From: an uncultured Actinomycetes bacterium
GTDB lineage: Bacteria > Actinomycetota > Actinomycetes > Nanopelagicales > Nanopelagicaceae
Direction of reading: 5' to 3'
NCBI GenBank assembly: GCA_903822425.1
Contig: CAIJOY010000029.1
Span: forward strand, 1 to 64,000
DNA length: 64,000 nucleotides
The notes under the pieces are model-generated. The model searched no databases and was not told the origin of the DNA. It saw nothing but the letters and a program-made list of their open reading frames with translations. The translations under genes were made by a program, and so were the position numbers. Positions 41,997-50,592 of the stretch are shown here, piece after piece (within the stretch, counting starts at the first letter, position 1; every line of letters begins with the position of its first letter).

Positions 41997-42068
41997 TGGG
42001 GTATGGGGTAATTGGCAGCCCTGCTGATTCTGGTTCAGTAAGTCTAGGTTCGAGTCCTGGTACCCCAG
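41997..42068 (+). tRNA. tRNA-Gln (anticodon CTG)
   Basis: A 72-base cloverleaf. Acceptor TGGGGTA pairs with TACCCCA; the anticodon loop TTCTGGT gives CTG; the T loop has TTCGAGT. The first base is U paired with A72, typical of tRNA-Gln. CCA is not encoded. A possible -10 TATTCT is at 41977-41982. Confidence 0.93.
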
Positions 42069-42101
42069 CGCACTATAGTTCCACCACAACTCAATAAGCA
42101 C

Positions 42102-42174
42102 GGCCCCGTCGTCTAGCGGCCTAGGACTCTGGCTTCTCAAGTCAGCTACGAGGGTTCGAATCCCTTCGGGGCTA
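42102..42174 (+). tRNA. tRNA-Glu (anticodon CTC)
   Basis: A 73-base cloverleaf. Acceptor GGCCCCG pairs with CGGGGCT; anticodon loop TTCTCAA gives CTC; T arm GGGTTCGAATCCC. It lies 33 bases after tRNA-Gln, probably in one transcript. Confidence 0.94.
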
Positions 42175-42198
42175 CACATCTTTATTTGCACTTGCTTC

Positions 42199-42204
42199 TA
42201 CACT
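42199..42204 (+). promoter_or_regulatory. -10 element of the leaderless DinB-like gene
   Basis: TACACT ends six bases (CCATAC) before ATG 42211. Confidence 0.55.
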
Positions 42205-42210
42205 CCATAC

Positions 42211-42675
42211 ATGGAGATCATCGAATACGCGCATAACTATCAATCAGCAACTCAATATTTTGAAAAACTAGTTTCCCGTCTAAGTGCAAAAGATTTAGAC
42301 AAAGGCGAATCGGGGGAATGGACTCCTCGCCAAGTCATTCATCACATGGCCGATAGTGAGGCCCAGTCTTATGCTCGCATTCGCCGCCTTGTCGCTGAGC
42401 CCGAGGGCTCAGTCATCCAAGGCTATGACGAAGGTCTTTGGGCGCAAAGCCACATCCTTGGTTATACCGAACTCCCAGTGGAAAATTCGTTAGCGATATT
42501 TTCATCTGTTCGAGCAGGCTCTCTTGAAATTATCAAGCGCTTATCATTAGCAGATCTTGAACGATTCGGTCAGCATACCGAGGCAGGTAAGTACACGATT
42601 GCTAAATGGTTGCAGACCTACACCAATCATCCACAAGACCACGGTGGACAGATTGAGAAAGTGATTAATAATTAA
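42211..42675 (+). CDS. DinB-like (DUF664-type) protein
   Basis: Four-helix-bundle protein of 154 residues. His-rich positions HHMADSEAQSYARIRR and a C-terminal TNHPQDHGGQIEK fit the metal triad of the DinB/YfiT family. These proteins are often thiol- or metal-dependent enzymes or stress proteins; function here is unknown. Its stop overlaps the probable start of the next gene. Confidence 0.75.
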   Translation: MEIIEYAHNYQSATQYFEKLVSRLSAKDLDKGESGEWTPRQVIHHMADSEAQSYARIRRLVAEPEGSVIQGYDEGLWAQSHILGYTELPVENSLAIFSSVRAGSLEIIKRLSLADLERFGQHTEAGKYTIAKWLQTYTNHPQDHGGQIEKVINN

Positions 42676-42787
42676 GGTTCCAGAAATAGCTAAGAAGTTC
42701 GTCCGATTATTTACTAGCCGACGAGCTTGGGTTCAGCAGATCGTTGTAACTGCTGCAGCTGCGGCAACTGCTTGGCAAGTAGGTGAT

Positions 42788-43876
42788 TTGCTCTACAAAA
42801 ATGGTGGTCTAGTTGCCGCGATAGTTGCAAGTTTGACTGTGCGTATCTCCTTACACAAGTCGACCCGCGAAGGTTTTGGACAACTTCTGGGTACATCGAT
42901 GGGAGTTGCAGTTGCTTTTCTCAGTATTGGAATTTTTGGTTTCGGAGTAATTACTGTTGGAGTTACCGTGCTTTTGTGTTCGGTTGCAGCTCGAGCTCTT
43001 CACTTAGGAGAAGTTGCATCCATCAACGTTCCAGTAACTGCCCTTATTGTCATTGGTCCAGGAATTACTGAAAATAATGCAGTGCATCGTTTAGGTTCCA
43101 CCTTGGTAGGTGCTGCAGTAGCAATTCTTTTCTCTTATTGGGCACATCCCAAGTCACCTGCTGGTCGTACTATCGACCAAATTGCATCATTGGGTTTGCG
43201 CTCAGCCAAGTTGCTCGGGATTATGTCCGAAGGAGTTGCCGCAGGTTTTACTCAAGAACAGGCGGGGGATTGGTTGGCAAAAGCGCGTTTATTAGTAGAG
43301 GAAATTCCTCGAGTCCGCGCGCAAGCGCTAGAAGCACGCACTTTTGCCAAATGGTTTCCAACCGCTGAACTTGATGAAGCCGAAGAATTATATTCTCGCG
43401 GTGTTGCAGTAGAACATACGGTTGTTCAGGTGCGCACGATTGCACGTACTCTTTTTGATTCTGCAGTTGACGGCGGAATTCCTCAATCCACTACACGCAA
43501 AATCGCTGAAGCTCTATCTGCTGCTAGCTATGCTATTAGTGCCAATGTTGGCGTATTGTTAGATGATGGAGCCGGGCAAGGTGACCCACTGTTGACCGAA
43601 GACATGCGAAGTGCGGGAGCTGCACTAGTTGACTTGCTCATAGATGGCTCATCTAAGTCTGATCCAGAACAAATGGTTCGTAGCATGTCATTAGTCAGTA
43701 ATTTAGATCGTATTGCCGACTCTCTTGATCAGTCTTCCCCTGCCTTACATGATGTTGCAGTGCCAAGTGAACCAGCAGGGTCCAAAGTATTATCACTTTC
43801 GCCCTTGGAACAAGGTCGCAATTGGCGCAAACGAATTCGCAAAGTTATTCCGAAGAGATTACGTAAGTACCTTTAA
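42788..43876 (+). CDS. FUSC/aromatic-acid exporter-like membrane protein
   Basis: The N-terminal part carries several membrane segments (GGLVAAIVASLTVRIS, GTSMGVAVAFLSIGIFGF, GVTVLLCSVAARAL and a further one near ALIVIGPGI), followed by a soluble helical region and a basic C-terminus. It resembles FUSC/ArAE exporters. The first usual start is TTG 42788, but the frame is open from 42665 and encodes KKFVRLFTSRRAWVQQIVV and an Ala-rich helix, which look like the missing first segment. ATT 42671, overlapping the DinB stop, with GAGAAAG nine bases upstream, is the best start candidate. The stop shares bases with the convergent iclR stop. Confidence 0.78.
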   Translation: MLYKNGGLVAAIVASLTVRISLHKSTREGFGQLLGTSMGVAVAFLSIGIFGFGVITVGVTVLLCSVAARALHLGEVASINVPVTALIVIGPGITENNAVHRLGSTLVGAAVAILFSYWAHPKSPAGRTIDQIASLGLRSAKLLGIMSEGVAAGFTQEQAGDWLAKARLLVEEIPRVRAQALEARTFAKWFPTAELDEAEELYSRGVAVEHTVVQVRTIARTLFDSAVDGGIPQSTTRKIAEALSAASYAISANVGVLLDDGAGQGDPLLTEDMRSAGAALVDLLIDGSSKSDPEQMVRSMSLVSNLDRIADSLDQSSPALHDVAVPSEPAGSKVLSLSPLEQGRNWRKRIRKVIPKRLRKYL

Positions 43877-44589
43877 GAGTTTTTTATATATTCTGAAAGC
43901 CGTGCCGCTGTAGCTGCAACAGATGCTGCATGTAATCTTCCAGGTTGTCTGCCTAGACGTTCCATAGGTCCGCTAATGCCAACAGCAGCGATTACCCGAT
44001 TGTTGGGTCCGCGTACGGGAGCCGATACTGATGCAACTCCAGCTTCGCGCTCTCCGACACTTTGAGCCCAGCCGCGACGTCTGACAGCAGCTAACTGAGC
44101 GGCAGTGAAGCGAGCGTTGGTTAGACCGCGATGAATGCGTTCAGAATCTTCCCACGCCAATAAAATCTGCGCACCAGATCCTGCTTGCATCGTAAGTGCT
44201 GCACCAACTGGAACTGAATCGCGAAGTCCTGAAAGTCTTTCGGCAACGGCAACACAGATTCGTACATCACCTTGTCGGCGGTATAACTGTGCACTTTCAC
44301 CCGTTGCATCGCGCAACGCAGCAAGGGCAGGAGCTGCTGCAGCAAGTAAACGATCTTCACCGGCAGCGGCAGCTAATTCTCCCGAGCGAAGACCTAAGAT
44401 GAATCGACCTGATAGATCGCGTGCGACAAGGCGATGAAATTCAAGGGCGACGGCTAATCGATGAGCTGTTGGGCGGGCAATTCCGGTGGCCGCTACGAGT
44501 TCGGCAAGTGAATGTGGGCCTGATTCCAGAGTGCTCAAGATTGCTACGGCTTTATCTAATACGCCGACTCCGCTATTCTTCTTGTCCAC
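43873..44589 (-). CDS. IclR family regulator of leucine biosynthesis (NdgR/LtbR-like)
   Basis: The 238 residues have an N-terminal winged helix (VLDKAVAILSTLESGPHSLAELVAATGIARPTAHRLAVAL) and an IclR effector domain. It is divergent from leuC, exactly where NdgR of streptomycetes and LtbR of corynebacteria sit; those regulate leuCD and other amino-acid genes. The start is GTG 44589, with TAGTAT six bases upstream, so its mRNA is probably leaderless. A perfect palindrome lies just upstream. Confidence 0.9.
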   Translation of the reverse strand: MDKKNSGVGVLDKAVAILSTLESGPHSLAELVAATGIARPTAHRLAVALEFHRLVARDLSGRFILGLRSGELAAAAGEDRLLAAAAPALAALRDATGESAQLYRRQGDVRICVAVAERLSGLRDSVPVGAALTMQAGSGAQILLAWEDSERIHRGLTNARFTAAQLAAVRRRGWAQSVGEREAGVASVSAPVRGPNNRVIAAVGISGPMERLGRQPGRLHAASVAATAARLSEYIKNS

Positions 44590-44595
44590 GATGCA

Positions 44596-44601
44596 ATACT
44601 A
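44596..44601 (-). promoter_or_regulatory. -10 element of leaderless iclR
   Basis: TAGTAT on the minus strand ends six bases (TGCATC) before the GTG start at 44589. Confidence 0.6.
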
Positions 44602-44602
44602 G

Positions 44603-44621
44603 CATCTCAACTGTTGAGATG
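44603..44621. promoter_or_regulatory. Probable IclR operator between iclR and leuC
   Basis: CATCTCAACTGTTGAGATG is a perfect inverted repeat with eight-base arms and a three-base centre. It touches the iclR -10 element and lies 30 bases before leuC, so one bound dimer could control both genes. Confidence 0.65.
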
Positions 44622-44650
44622 CGCAAATCGAATGTGTAGGTGCAAACGCG

Positions 44651-46042
44651 ATGGGCAAGACTTTAGCCGAGAAGATTTGGCAGGAGCATGTTGTACATAG
44701 TGCTGCCGGTGAACCGGATCTGCTCTACATCGACTTACACCTCATTCATGAAGTAACCAGCGCTCAAGCATTTGATGGACTGCGCTTATCTGGACGCAAA
44801 GTTCGTCGCACCGATCTAACAATTGCGACTGAAGATCACAACACTCCAACACTCAATATTGACCTACCAATTGCTGATCCTGTTTCAAAATTACAAGTTG
44901 ATACCTTGCGCAACAACTGTGCTGAATTTGGCGTGCGCATCCATTCTTTAGGCGATATTGATCAAGGAATTGTCCACGTCGTGGGACCTCAATTAGGTCT
45001 AACACAACCAGGGATGACGATTGTCTGTGGAGATTCACACACATCCACACACGGGGCATTTGGAGCACTGGCTTTTGGAATCGGCACCAGCGAAGTAGAA
45101 CACGTGCTTGCAACCCAAACATTGCCTCTTGTGCGCCCAAAAACCATGGCGATAAACGTTGAAGGAACTTTGAAGCCGGGTGTGACAAGCAAAGATATTA
45201 TCTTGGCCATTATTGCCAAAATTGGAACAGGTGGCGGCCAAGGTTATGTTCTGGAATATCGCGGAAGCGCTATTCGTGCATTGTCCATGGAAAGTCGCAT
45301 GACCGTGTGCAACATGTCTATCGAAGCAGGAGCTCGTGCAGGTCTGATCGCCCCTGATGAGAAGACATTTGCATATATCAAGGGGAAAGCCCACGCACCG
45401 CAAGATTGGGATGCAGCGATGATGTATTGGTCAACGTTGTTTACCGATGCTGATGCAAAATTTGATGTTGAAGTTAACATCAATGCAGATGAATTGGCGC
45501 CTTTTGTAACGTGGGGAACCAACCCTGCTCAAGGTGCGCCATTGAATTCGAGAGTCCCAAACCCAGCCGATATCAAGGATTTAGAGGAGCGCGGAGCAGC
45601 AGAACGAGCACTTGTCTATATGAATCTCACTGCTGGAATGCCGCTCAAAGATATCTCAATCGATACGGTTTTCTTAGGTTCTTGCACCAATGGTCGCATT
45701 GAAGATTTACGCTTGGCAGCATCAATTATCGAAGGCAAAAAGATTGCGCCAACATTGCGCATGCTTGTTGTTCCTGGATCGGCTCGCGTTCGTTTACAAG
45801 CAGAAGCAGAAGGCCTGGATAAGGTTTTTCTTGCCGCTGGAGCTGAATGGCGCAATGCCGGATGCTCCATGTGCCTTGGCATGAACCCTGATCAACTGGC
45901 AGTAGGGGAGCGATCGGCATCTACAAGTAACCGTAACTTTGAAGGACGACAGGGTAAAGGTGGTCGTACCCACTTGGTCAGTCCACTGGTTGCAGCAGCA
46001 ACTGCGATACGTGGAACACTTTCTTCACCGGCAGATCTCTAG
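44651..46042 (+). CDS. leuC: 3-isopropylmalate dehydratase large subunit
   Basis: With LeuD it isomerises 2- and 3-isopropylmalate in leucine synthesis. The 463 residues have the Fe-S cysteines in [13 protein letters not shown] and [12 protein letters not shown], plus [19 protein letters not shown]. The start [15 protein letters not shown] is standard. leuD follows after 12 bases. Confidence 0.96.
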   Translation: MGKTLAEKIWQEHVVHSAAGEPDLLYIDLHLIHEVTSAQAFDGLRLSGRKVRRTDLTIATEDHNTPTLNIDLPIADPVSKLQVDTLRNNCAEFGVRIHSLGDIDQGIVHVVGPQLGLTQPGMTIVCGDSHTSTHGAFGALAFGIGTSEVEHVLATQTLPLVRPKTMAINVEGTLKPGVTSKDIILAIIAKIGTGGGQGYVLEYRGSAIRALSMESRMTVCNMSIEAGARAGLIAPDEKTFAYIKGKAHAPQDWDAAMMYWSTLFTDADAKFDVEVNINADELAPFVTWGTNPAQGAPLNSRVPNPADIKDLEERGAAERALVYMNLTAGMPLKDISIDTVFLGSCTNGRIEDLRLAASIIEGKKIAPTLRMLVVPGSARVRLQAEAEGLDKVFLAAGAEWRNAGCSMCLGMNPDQLAVGERSASTSNRNFEGRQGKGGRTHLVSPLVAAATAIRGTLSSPADL

Positions 46043-46054
46043 GGGAAATCAGAC

Positions 46055-46654
46055 ATGGATAAATTTGTCACTCATACTGGTAATGCCGTTCCACTACGTC
46101 GTAGCAATGTTGATACCGATCAGATCATCCCTGCTGTCTATTTAAAACGAGTCACACGCTCGGGATTTGAAGATGGCCTCTTTGCTGCTTGGCGCAGTGA
46201 TCCAGAATTTATTCTTAACAAACAACCCTATACACACGGCACAATTTTGGTTGCTGGAGTGGATTTTGGAACCGGCTCATCTCGCGAACATGCCGTCTGG
46301 GCACTACAGAATTACGGTTTCAAAGTAATTATCTCCAGTCGGTTTGCAGATATTTTCCGTGGGAACTCGGCTAAAGGCGGATTGCTCACTGTTGTCTTGC
46401 CTCAAAGTGAGATCGAATCACTGTGGGATGCAATCGATGCCAATCCAGAACTGCCAGTCACGGTGGACCTGGATGCGAAAATTGTGAGTTACAACGCTGC
46501 AAAAGTGGGGTTTGAAATCGATGACTACACCCGCTGGAGATTAATGGAAGGGCTTGATGACATTGGTTTGACGCTCAAATCTCTTGATTCCATTGATAAA
46601 TTCGAGAATTCTCGTCCGTTATTTAAACCGCGCACTCAAACCCTCAACGATTAG
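46055..46654 (+). CDS. leuD: 3-isopropylmalate dehydratase small subunit
   Basis: Swivelling domain of the isopropylmalate isomerase, 199 residues. Key motifs are [16 protein letters not shown] and [26 protein letters not shown] precedes the ATG. HU follows, as in mycobacteria. Confidence 0.96.
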   Translation: MDKFVTHTGNAVPLRRSNVDTDQIIPAVYLKRVTRSGFEDGLFAAWRSDPEFILNKQPYTHGTILVAGVDFGTGSSREHAVWALQNYGFKVIISSRFADIFRGNSAKGGLLTVVLPQSEIESLWDAIDANPELPVTVDLDAKIVSYNAAKVGFEIDDYTRWRLMEGLDDIGLTLKSLDSIDKFENSRPLFKPRTQTLND

Positions 46655-46782
46655 TTGAGAGATTTGTAGCGTTAAATAAGGGTTTTTCTGTTGTTGATGC
46701 AATTATCTCGAAAAATAAAAAGAGGGCGACACGCGCAGGTGATGATGGACTCGCGCTCATTAGTTGCGTAACTTATAAACAC

Positions 46783-46800
46783 GTTAAGCAATTGCTTAAC
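46783..46800. promoter_or_regulatory. Perfect 18-bp palindrome upstream of HU
   Basis: GTTAAGCAATTGCTTAAC is fully self-complementary. It lies 26 bases before the HU ATG, downstream of a TTGCGT...TATAAA-like promoter, and abuts a second palindrome. It is probably a binding site for a dimeric regulator or HU itself. Confidence 0.55.
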
Positions 46801-46814
46801 TTTTACGCGTAAAA
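46801..46814. promoter_or_regulatory. Second perfect palindrome upstream of HU
   Basis: TTTTACGCGTAAAA is self-complementary over 14 bases and directly follows the 18-bp palindrome, just before the ribosome-binding site GGGGAA. Confidence 0.5.
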
Positions 46815-46825
46815 ATAAGGGGAAT

Positions 46826-47287
46826 TTGATGAATAAGGCCCAATTCATTGCCTCGTTGGCCCCACACTTCAACGACAGCAAGAAGGATGCAACACACGCC
46901 GTAGATATCATTTTTGACACAATCGTTCGCAATATGGCTAAAGGCGAAGATGTGATGATCAATGATTTCGGCAAGTTCAAGAAGGTAGATCGTAAAGCTC
47001 GCAAGGGTCGTAACCCATTTACAGGCGAGACCATTCAGATCAAAGCAAGCAAGAAGCCACGCTTCCTGCCTGCAAAGGGTCTGAAGGAAGTTATCAACGG
47101 AACTCGCAAACTTGAGCCAGCTCCAAAGCCAGCTCCAAAGGTTGTTGCAAAGCCAGCAGCTAAGAAAGCTGCTCCAAAGAAGGCCGCTAAGAAGTCAGCT
47201 AAGAAAGCTGCTCCAAAGAAGGCTAAGAAAGTAACTAAGAAAGCTGCTCCAAAGAAGGCTAAGAAAGCAGCTAAGAAGCGCAAGTAG
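46826..47287 (+). CDS. hupB: HU-type nucleoid protein with Lys/Ala-rich tail (HupB-like)
   Basis: DNA-bending, compacting protein. Residues 1-90 form the HU fold (MNKAQFIASLAPHFNDSKKDA; the arm motif GRNPFTGETIQIKASKKPRF). The remaining 60 residues are histone-H1-like AAKKAAPKKA repeats, a feature of actinobacterial HupB. The tail is encoded by near-identical DNA repeats. leuC-leuD-hupB order is conserved in actinobacteria. Confidence 0.95.
   Translation: MMNKAQFIASLAPHFNDSKKDATHAVDIIFDTIVRNMAKGEDVMINDFGKFKKVDRKARKGRNPFTGETIQIKASKKPRFLPAKGLKEVINGTRKLEPAPKPAPKVVAKPAAKKAAPKKAAKKSAKKAAPKKAKKVTKKAAPKKAKKAAKKRK
47162..47259 (+). repeat. Internal DNA repeats in the HU tail
   Basis: A 23-base unit (AAGAAAGCTGCTCCAAAGAA plus GGC) starts at 47162, 47201 and 47237, encoding KKAAPKKA. 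Such repeats often change copy number and make the tail length vary among strains. Confidence 0.8.
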
Positions 47288-47304
47288 TTTCTACGCTTAA
47301 AAAG

Positions 47305-47340
47305 CGGGGTTGGCCTTTATGGTCAGCCCCGTTTTTCTTT
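47305..47340 (+). terminator. Rho-independent terminator of HU
   Basis: CGGGGTTGGCC pairs with GGTCAGCCCCG around TTTAT and is followed by a T-rich run from 47332. It is the clearest intrinsic terminator in the window. Confidence 0.9.
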
Positions 47341-47350
47341 CCCCCCGCAG

Positions 47351-47356
47351 TAGGCT
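47351..47356 (+). promoter_or_regulatory. -10 element of leaderless plsC
   Basis: TAGGCT ends six bases (GTAACC) before GTG 47363. Confidence 0.55.
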
Positions 47357-47362
47357 GTAACC

Positions 47363-48151
47363 GTGAGTGCGCCGCAGATTCCTTATCCGCCACCCGCTGG
47401 AAAACCCCTTGGTACCAATCGAACATTTAGCATGTGCGCCGCGATTCTTATTCCCATCTTGAACGCTGTCGCCAAACGGGAGTGGCAAGGGGGCGAAAAT
47501 ATTCCTAAAAGTGGTGCGGTAATTGTCGCAAGCAATCACATGTCGTATTCAGATGTTTTGTTCTTCGCACATTTTCTCTATAAAAATGGTCGGGCTCCAC
47601 GATTTATCGGAAAGAAATCTGTTTTTGATACTCCAATAATCGGCGCTATTGCTCGGGCTGCCGGACAAATCCCAGTTGATCGGGAGAGCAAAGATGCCAG
47701 CAAGGCACTCGACCATGCAGTAGCTGCGCTTCAAGCCGGACATTGCGTCGGTATTTATCCTGAAGGAACGCTCACTCGTGATGAAGATTTATGGCCTATG
47801 GTCGCCAAAACTGGAATGGCTCGCTTGGCGCTGATCACACGAGTGCCCGTTGTGCCAGTAGTTGCGTGGGGACCACAAAAAGTTATGCCCCGTTATGGAA
47901 AGCGTATTCATCTATGGCCGCGAACTCCGATGATTTATCACGCACTCGCACCTGTAGATCTTTCTGCCTGGTATGGAAAAGAGGGCGATTCCCAGGCCTT
48001 GGCCCAAGCAACCGCAGTAATTATGAGCGCAATAACTCGTGAACTTGAGCAGATTAGAGGTCACAAAGCCCCGCTTGTACCATTTGATCCCCACTCATCG
48101 GATTTGCCAAAGACTGGCAACTTTAAAAGCAAAGGAGGCCCACAGCGATGA
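47363..48151 (+). CDS. plsC: 1-acyl-sn-glycerol-3-phosphate acyltransferase family protein
   Basis: Acylates lysophosphatidate in phospholipid synthesis. The 262 residues have the NHX4D motif in ASNHMSYSDVLFF and the second motif YPEGTLTRDEDL. The GTG start follows a leaderless -10 element. The stop overlaps gpsA by ATGA, so two glycerophospholipid steps are coupled. The family also includes other lyso-lipid acyltransferases. Confidence 0.88.
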   Translation: MSAPQIPYPPPAGKPLGTNRTFSMCAAILIPILNAVAKREWQGGENIPKSGAVIVASNHMSYSDVLFFAHFLYKNGRAPRFIGKKSVFDTPIIGAIARAAGQIPVDRESKDASKALDHAVAALQAGHCVGIYPEGTLTRDEDLWPMVAKTGMARLALITRVPVVPVVAWGPQKVMPRYGKRIHLWPRTPMIYHALAPVDLSAWYGKEGDSQALAQATAVIMSAITRELEQIRGHKAPLVPFDPHSSDLPKTGNFKSKGGPQR

Positions 48152-49155
48152 CAGCAATCTGCGTATTGGGCGCCGGCGCTTGGGGTACAACGATGGGTCA
48201 AGTTTTAGCCGATGCCAGTAATGATGTTTTGATTTGGGGGCGCAACAACTCCGTTATCGAAGAGATTAATACTGCACACACCAACAAAACGTATTTGCCG
48301 AATATATCCCTGCCGTCTCAATTGCGCGCAACGCATAGCATCGATGAGGCACTCGCGCATTCAACAATTTTTGTCCTTGCAATTCCTGCTCAAGGTTTGC
48401 GTAGCCGTTTGGTTGAATGGAAAGATGCTTTTCCAAAAGATGCAACTTTGATTAGTACCGTTAAAGGCATAGAAGTTTCGACGCTGATGCGTATGTCTGA
48501 AGTTGTGCTGGATGTCGTAAAAATCAGCCCAGAACAAGTTGCGATCATTACAGGCCCCAACTTGGCTCACGAATTAGCCCTTCGCCAACCAGCTGCGGCA
48601 GTGGCAGCAGCCAATACACAAGCGTTAGCAGAACGCGTTCAAGAACTTTTTACTACTACTTACTATCGCGTTTACACCTCTACCGACTTACTTGGCTGCG
48701 AAATGGCAGGGGCGGTTAAAAGCGTCATTGCATTAGGTGTTGGTATTGCAGTCGGAATGGATTTGGGGGAGAACACCCAATCTATGTTGATTACTCGAGG
48801 TCTCAATGAAGTTACACGCCTTGCTGCAGCACATGGAGCTAATCCACTGAGTACTGCAGGACTTGCAGGCATGGGAGACCTTGTTGCTAGTTGTTCATCC
48901 CCACTTTCTCGCAACCGTACATTTGGTGAAGCTTTAGGTCGTGGGGGTTCTATGGAATATGCCCGTGCGCAAGTGCCAAGCACGGTTGAAGGCGTAGCAT
49001 CTGCCGGAGCCGTTGTTGAACTTGCTCACCGAGTGGGTGTTGAAGTACCAGTCATTGAAGCTGTTGCTGATGTTGTAAATGGCACAGTAACTCCCATCCA
49101 AGCACTCAATCGACTCATGGAGATAAGCACACTTTCCGAAGATTTCATCAAATGA
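48148..49155 (+). CDS. gpsA: Glycerol-3-phosphate dehydrogenase [NAD(P)+]
   Basis: Makes sn-glycerol-3-phosphate for membrane lipids. The 335 residues have the nucleotide-binding motif VLGAGAWGTTMGQVL, STVKGIEV, GPNLAHEL and the catalytic Lys in GAVKSVIALGVG. It is coupled to plsC and to ddl by ATGA overlaps. Confidence 0.95.
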   Translation: MTAICVLGAGAWGTTMGQVLADASNDVLIWGRNNSVIEEINTAHTNKTYLPNISLPSQLRATHSIDEALAHSTIFVLAIPAQGLRSRLVEWKDAFPKDATLISTVKGIEVSTLMRMSEVVLDVVKISPEQVAIITGPNLAHELALRQPAAAVAAANTQALAERVQELFTTTYYRVYTSTDLLGCEMAGAVKSVIALGVGIAVGMDLGENTQSMLITRGLNEVTRLAAAHGANPLSTAGLAGMGDLVASCSSPLSRNRTFGEALGRGGSMEYARAQVPSTVEGVASAGAVVELAHRVGVEVPVIEAVADVVNGTVTPIQALNRLMEISTLSEDFIK

Positions 49156-50210
49156 ACAAAATTGCCGTCGCAATATTGTGCGGCGGACGAAGCAGTGAAC
49201 ACGAGATTTCTTGCATCTCTGCAGGAGGAATCCTCGGCGCATTAGATCGTGATCGCTACGAACCGATACTTATTGGAATTACTCGCACAGCAGGGCGCTG
49301 GGTACTTTTGCCCCTTGATACAGAACTCAGAATTATTGATGGAGTTTTACCATCGGTTCCGGAAGATGCGCCAGAAATTAATACAGATATTCAAGGATTC
49401 TCGGTGAAAGGTAGAGCACTTGCAATTGATCTGATTTTTCCGATTCTGCATGGGCCCTATGGTGAAGATGGAACGATTCAAGGGTTTTGTGAGATGGCAA
49501 ACATTCCATATGTTGGAAGTGGTGTCCTAGCTTCGGCCCTAGCAATGGACAAATCCTTCTCTAAAGCAATTTTTTCAAGTGCCGGACTCAATGTCGCCGA
49601 AGGGTTGGTCATCAATGTTGATCAATGGCAACGCAATCGAACAGGATGCGAGTCGCTGATTTCTGTTCTGAACTATCCGCTCTTCGTAAAACCCGCTCGC
49701 GGAGGATCTAGTCGTGGCACAACCAAAGTGAAATCCTTTGAAGCACTGGCCTCTGCAATCGAGGAGGCTCACCGCTTTGATGAGAAAGCTATGGTGGAAC
49801 AAGCAGTTGTTGGTCGCGAGATCGAATGTGCTGTCTTGGAAGTTGATGGACAACCCAAGGCATCTCAACCAGGTGAAGTGATTATTGATTCCCGCTTTGA
49901 GTTTTATGATTTCGAAGCAAAATATCTTGATGGTGCAACGATGACGCAAATTCCCGCCGACATACCGGCAGATAAAAAGTCAGAAATTCAACGCGAAGCG
50001 GAACTAGCCTTTAGGTCATTAGGTTGTGAAGGCTTAGCTCGAGTTGATTTCTTTTATGGACCAGACGGAACGATCACAATAAATGAAATAAATACTATGC
50101 CTGGTTTTACGCCCACATCAGCCTATCCGCGCTTGATGCAAGCAAGTGGAATAAGTTATGCGATGGTTATTGATCAGCTCATGAAGAGTGCGCTCACGCG
50201 CAGAAATTAG
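49152..50210 (+). CDS. ddl: D-alanine--D-alanine ligase
   Basis: Makes the D-Ala-D-Ala end of peptidoglycan precursors. The 352 residues have the N-terminal CGGRSSEHEISCISA, the ATP-grasp core with VKPARGGSSRGTTKV and the C-terminal NEINTMPGFTPTSAYPRL. The start overlaps gpsA by ATGA. Its stop overlaps that of the convergent RAM-domain gene. Confidence 0.95.
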   Translation: MNKIAVAILCGGRSSEHEISCISAGGILGALDRDRYEPILIGITRTAGRWVLLPLDTELRIIDGVLPSVPEDAPEINTDIQGFSVKGRALAIDLIFPILHGPYGEDGTIQGFCEMANIPYVGSGVLASALAMDKSFSKAIFSSAGLNVAEGLVINVDQWQRNRTGCESLISVLNYPLFVKPARGGSSRGTTKVKSFEALASAIEEAHRFDEKAMVEQAVVGREIECAVLEVDGQPKASQPGEVIIDSRFEFYDFEAKYLDGATMTQIPADIPADKKSEIQREAELAFRSLGCEGLARVDFFYGPDGTITINEINTMPGFTPTSAYPRLMQASGISYAMVIDQLMKSALTRRN

Positions 50211-50443
50211 TAGCTAGTTACTGGACAAGTAAGCGTGCGAGTAATTCCAGAAACTGCTTGGACTTTAGAAAGTATCACTCGACCGAAATCTTCCATGCTG
50301 GCCGCTTCTGCGCGCATGATGACATCGTAAGGACCGGTAACGCCTTCGGCGAGAGTTACTCCGGCAATGGCGGACACAGCGGTAGCAACGCTGGTGGCCT
50401 TACCAACTTCAGTTTGGATCAAGATGTAGGCCTGCACAGACAT
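50207..50443 (-). CDS. Stand-alone Lrp/AsnC ligand-binding (RAM) domain protein
   Basis: The 78 residues begin MSVQAYILIQTEVGKATSVA and form only the RAM effector domain; there is no helix-turn-helix. Such proteins bind amino acids and may partner full-length Lrp proteins. I use ATG 50443, which has GGAAA at good spacing; a GTG immediately upstream is in frame. Its promoter region holds the 12-bp repeats. Confidence 0.85.
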   Translation of the reverse strand: MSVQAYILIQTEVGKATSVATAVSAIAGVTLAEGVTGPYDVIMRAEAASMEDFGRVILSKVQAVSGITRTLTCPVTSY

Positions 50444-50466
50444 CACATTTCCTTTCCTTTTAACGA

Positions 50467-50526
50467 GTCACTTGGTAAGTCACTTGGTAAGTCACTTGGT
50501 AAGTCACTTGGTAAGTCACTTGGTAA
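50467..50526. repeat. Tandem repeat, 12-bp unit x 5, perfect
   Basis: Five identical copies of GTCACTTGGTAA lie between the RAM-domain gene and thiL, directly upstream of the RAM gene's ribosome-binding site. Perfect identity suggests recent expansion or a selected binding array. Spacers are absent, so it is not CRISPR. Confidence 0.9.
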
Positions 50527-50580
50527 GGCGACGCTATCGCATCGGCGCCTGTTGAGGCAATCGTTTTTTCCTTACCCGCG

Positions 50581-50586
50581 TAGGCT
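50581..50586 (+). promoter_or_regulatory. -10 element of leaderless thiL
   Basis: TAGGCT ends six bases (GGGGCA) before ATG 50593. Confidence 0.6.
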
Positions 50587-50592
50587 GGGGCA

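Noticed and set aside
47035-47283. Minus-strand frame rich in Ala/Phe
   Set aside because: Reverse complement of the HU Lys/Ala tail; a compositional shadow.
50467-50526. CRISPR array
   Set aside because: Units are 12 bases and contiguous with no spacers, and no cas genes are present.
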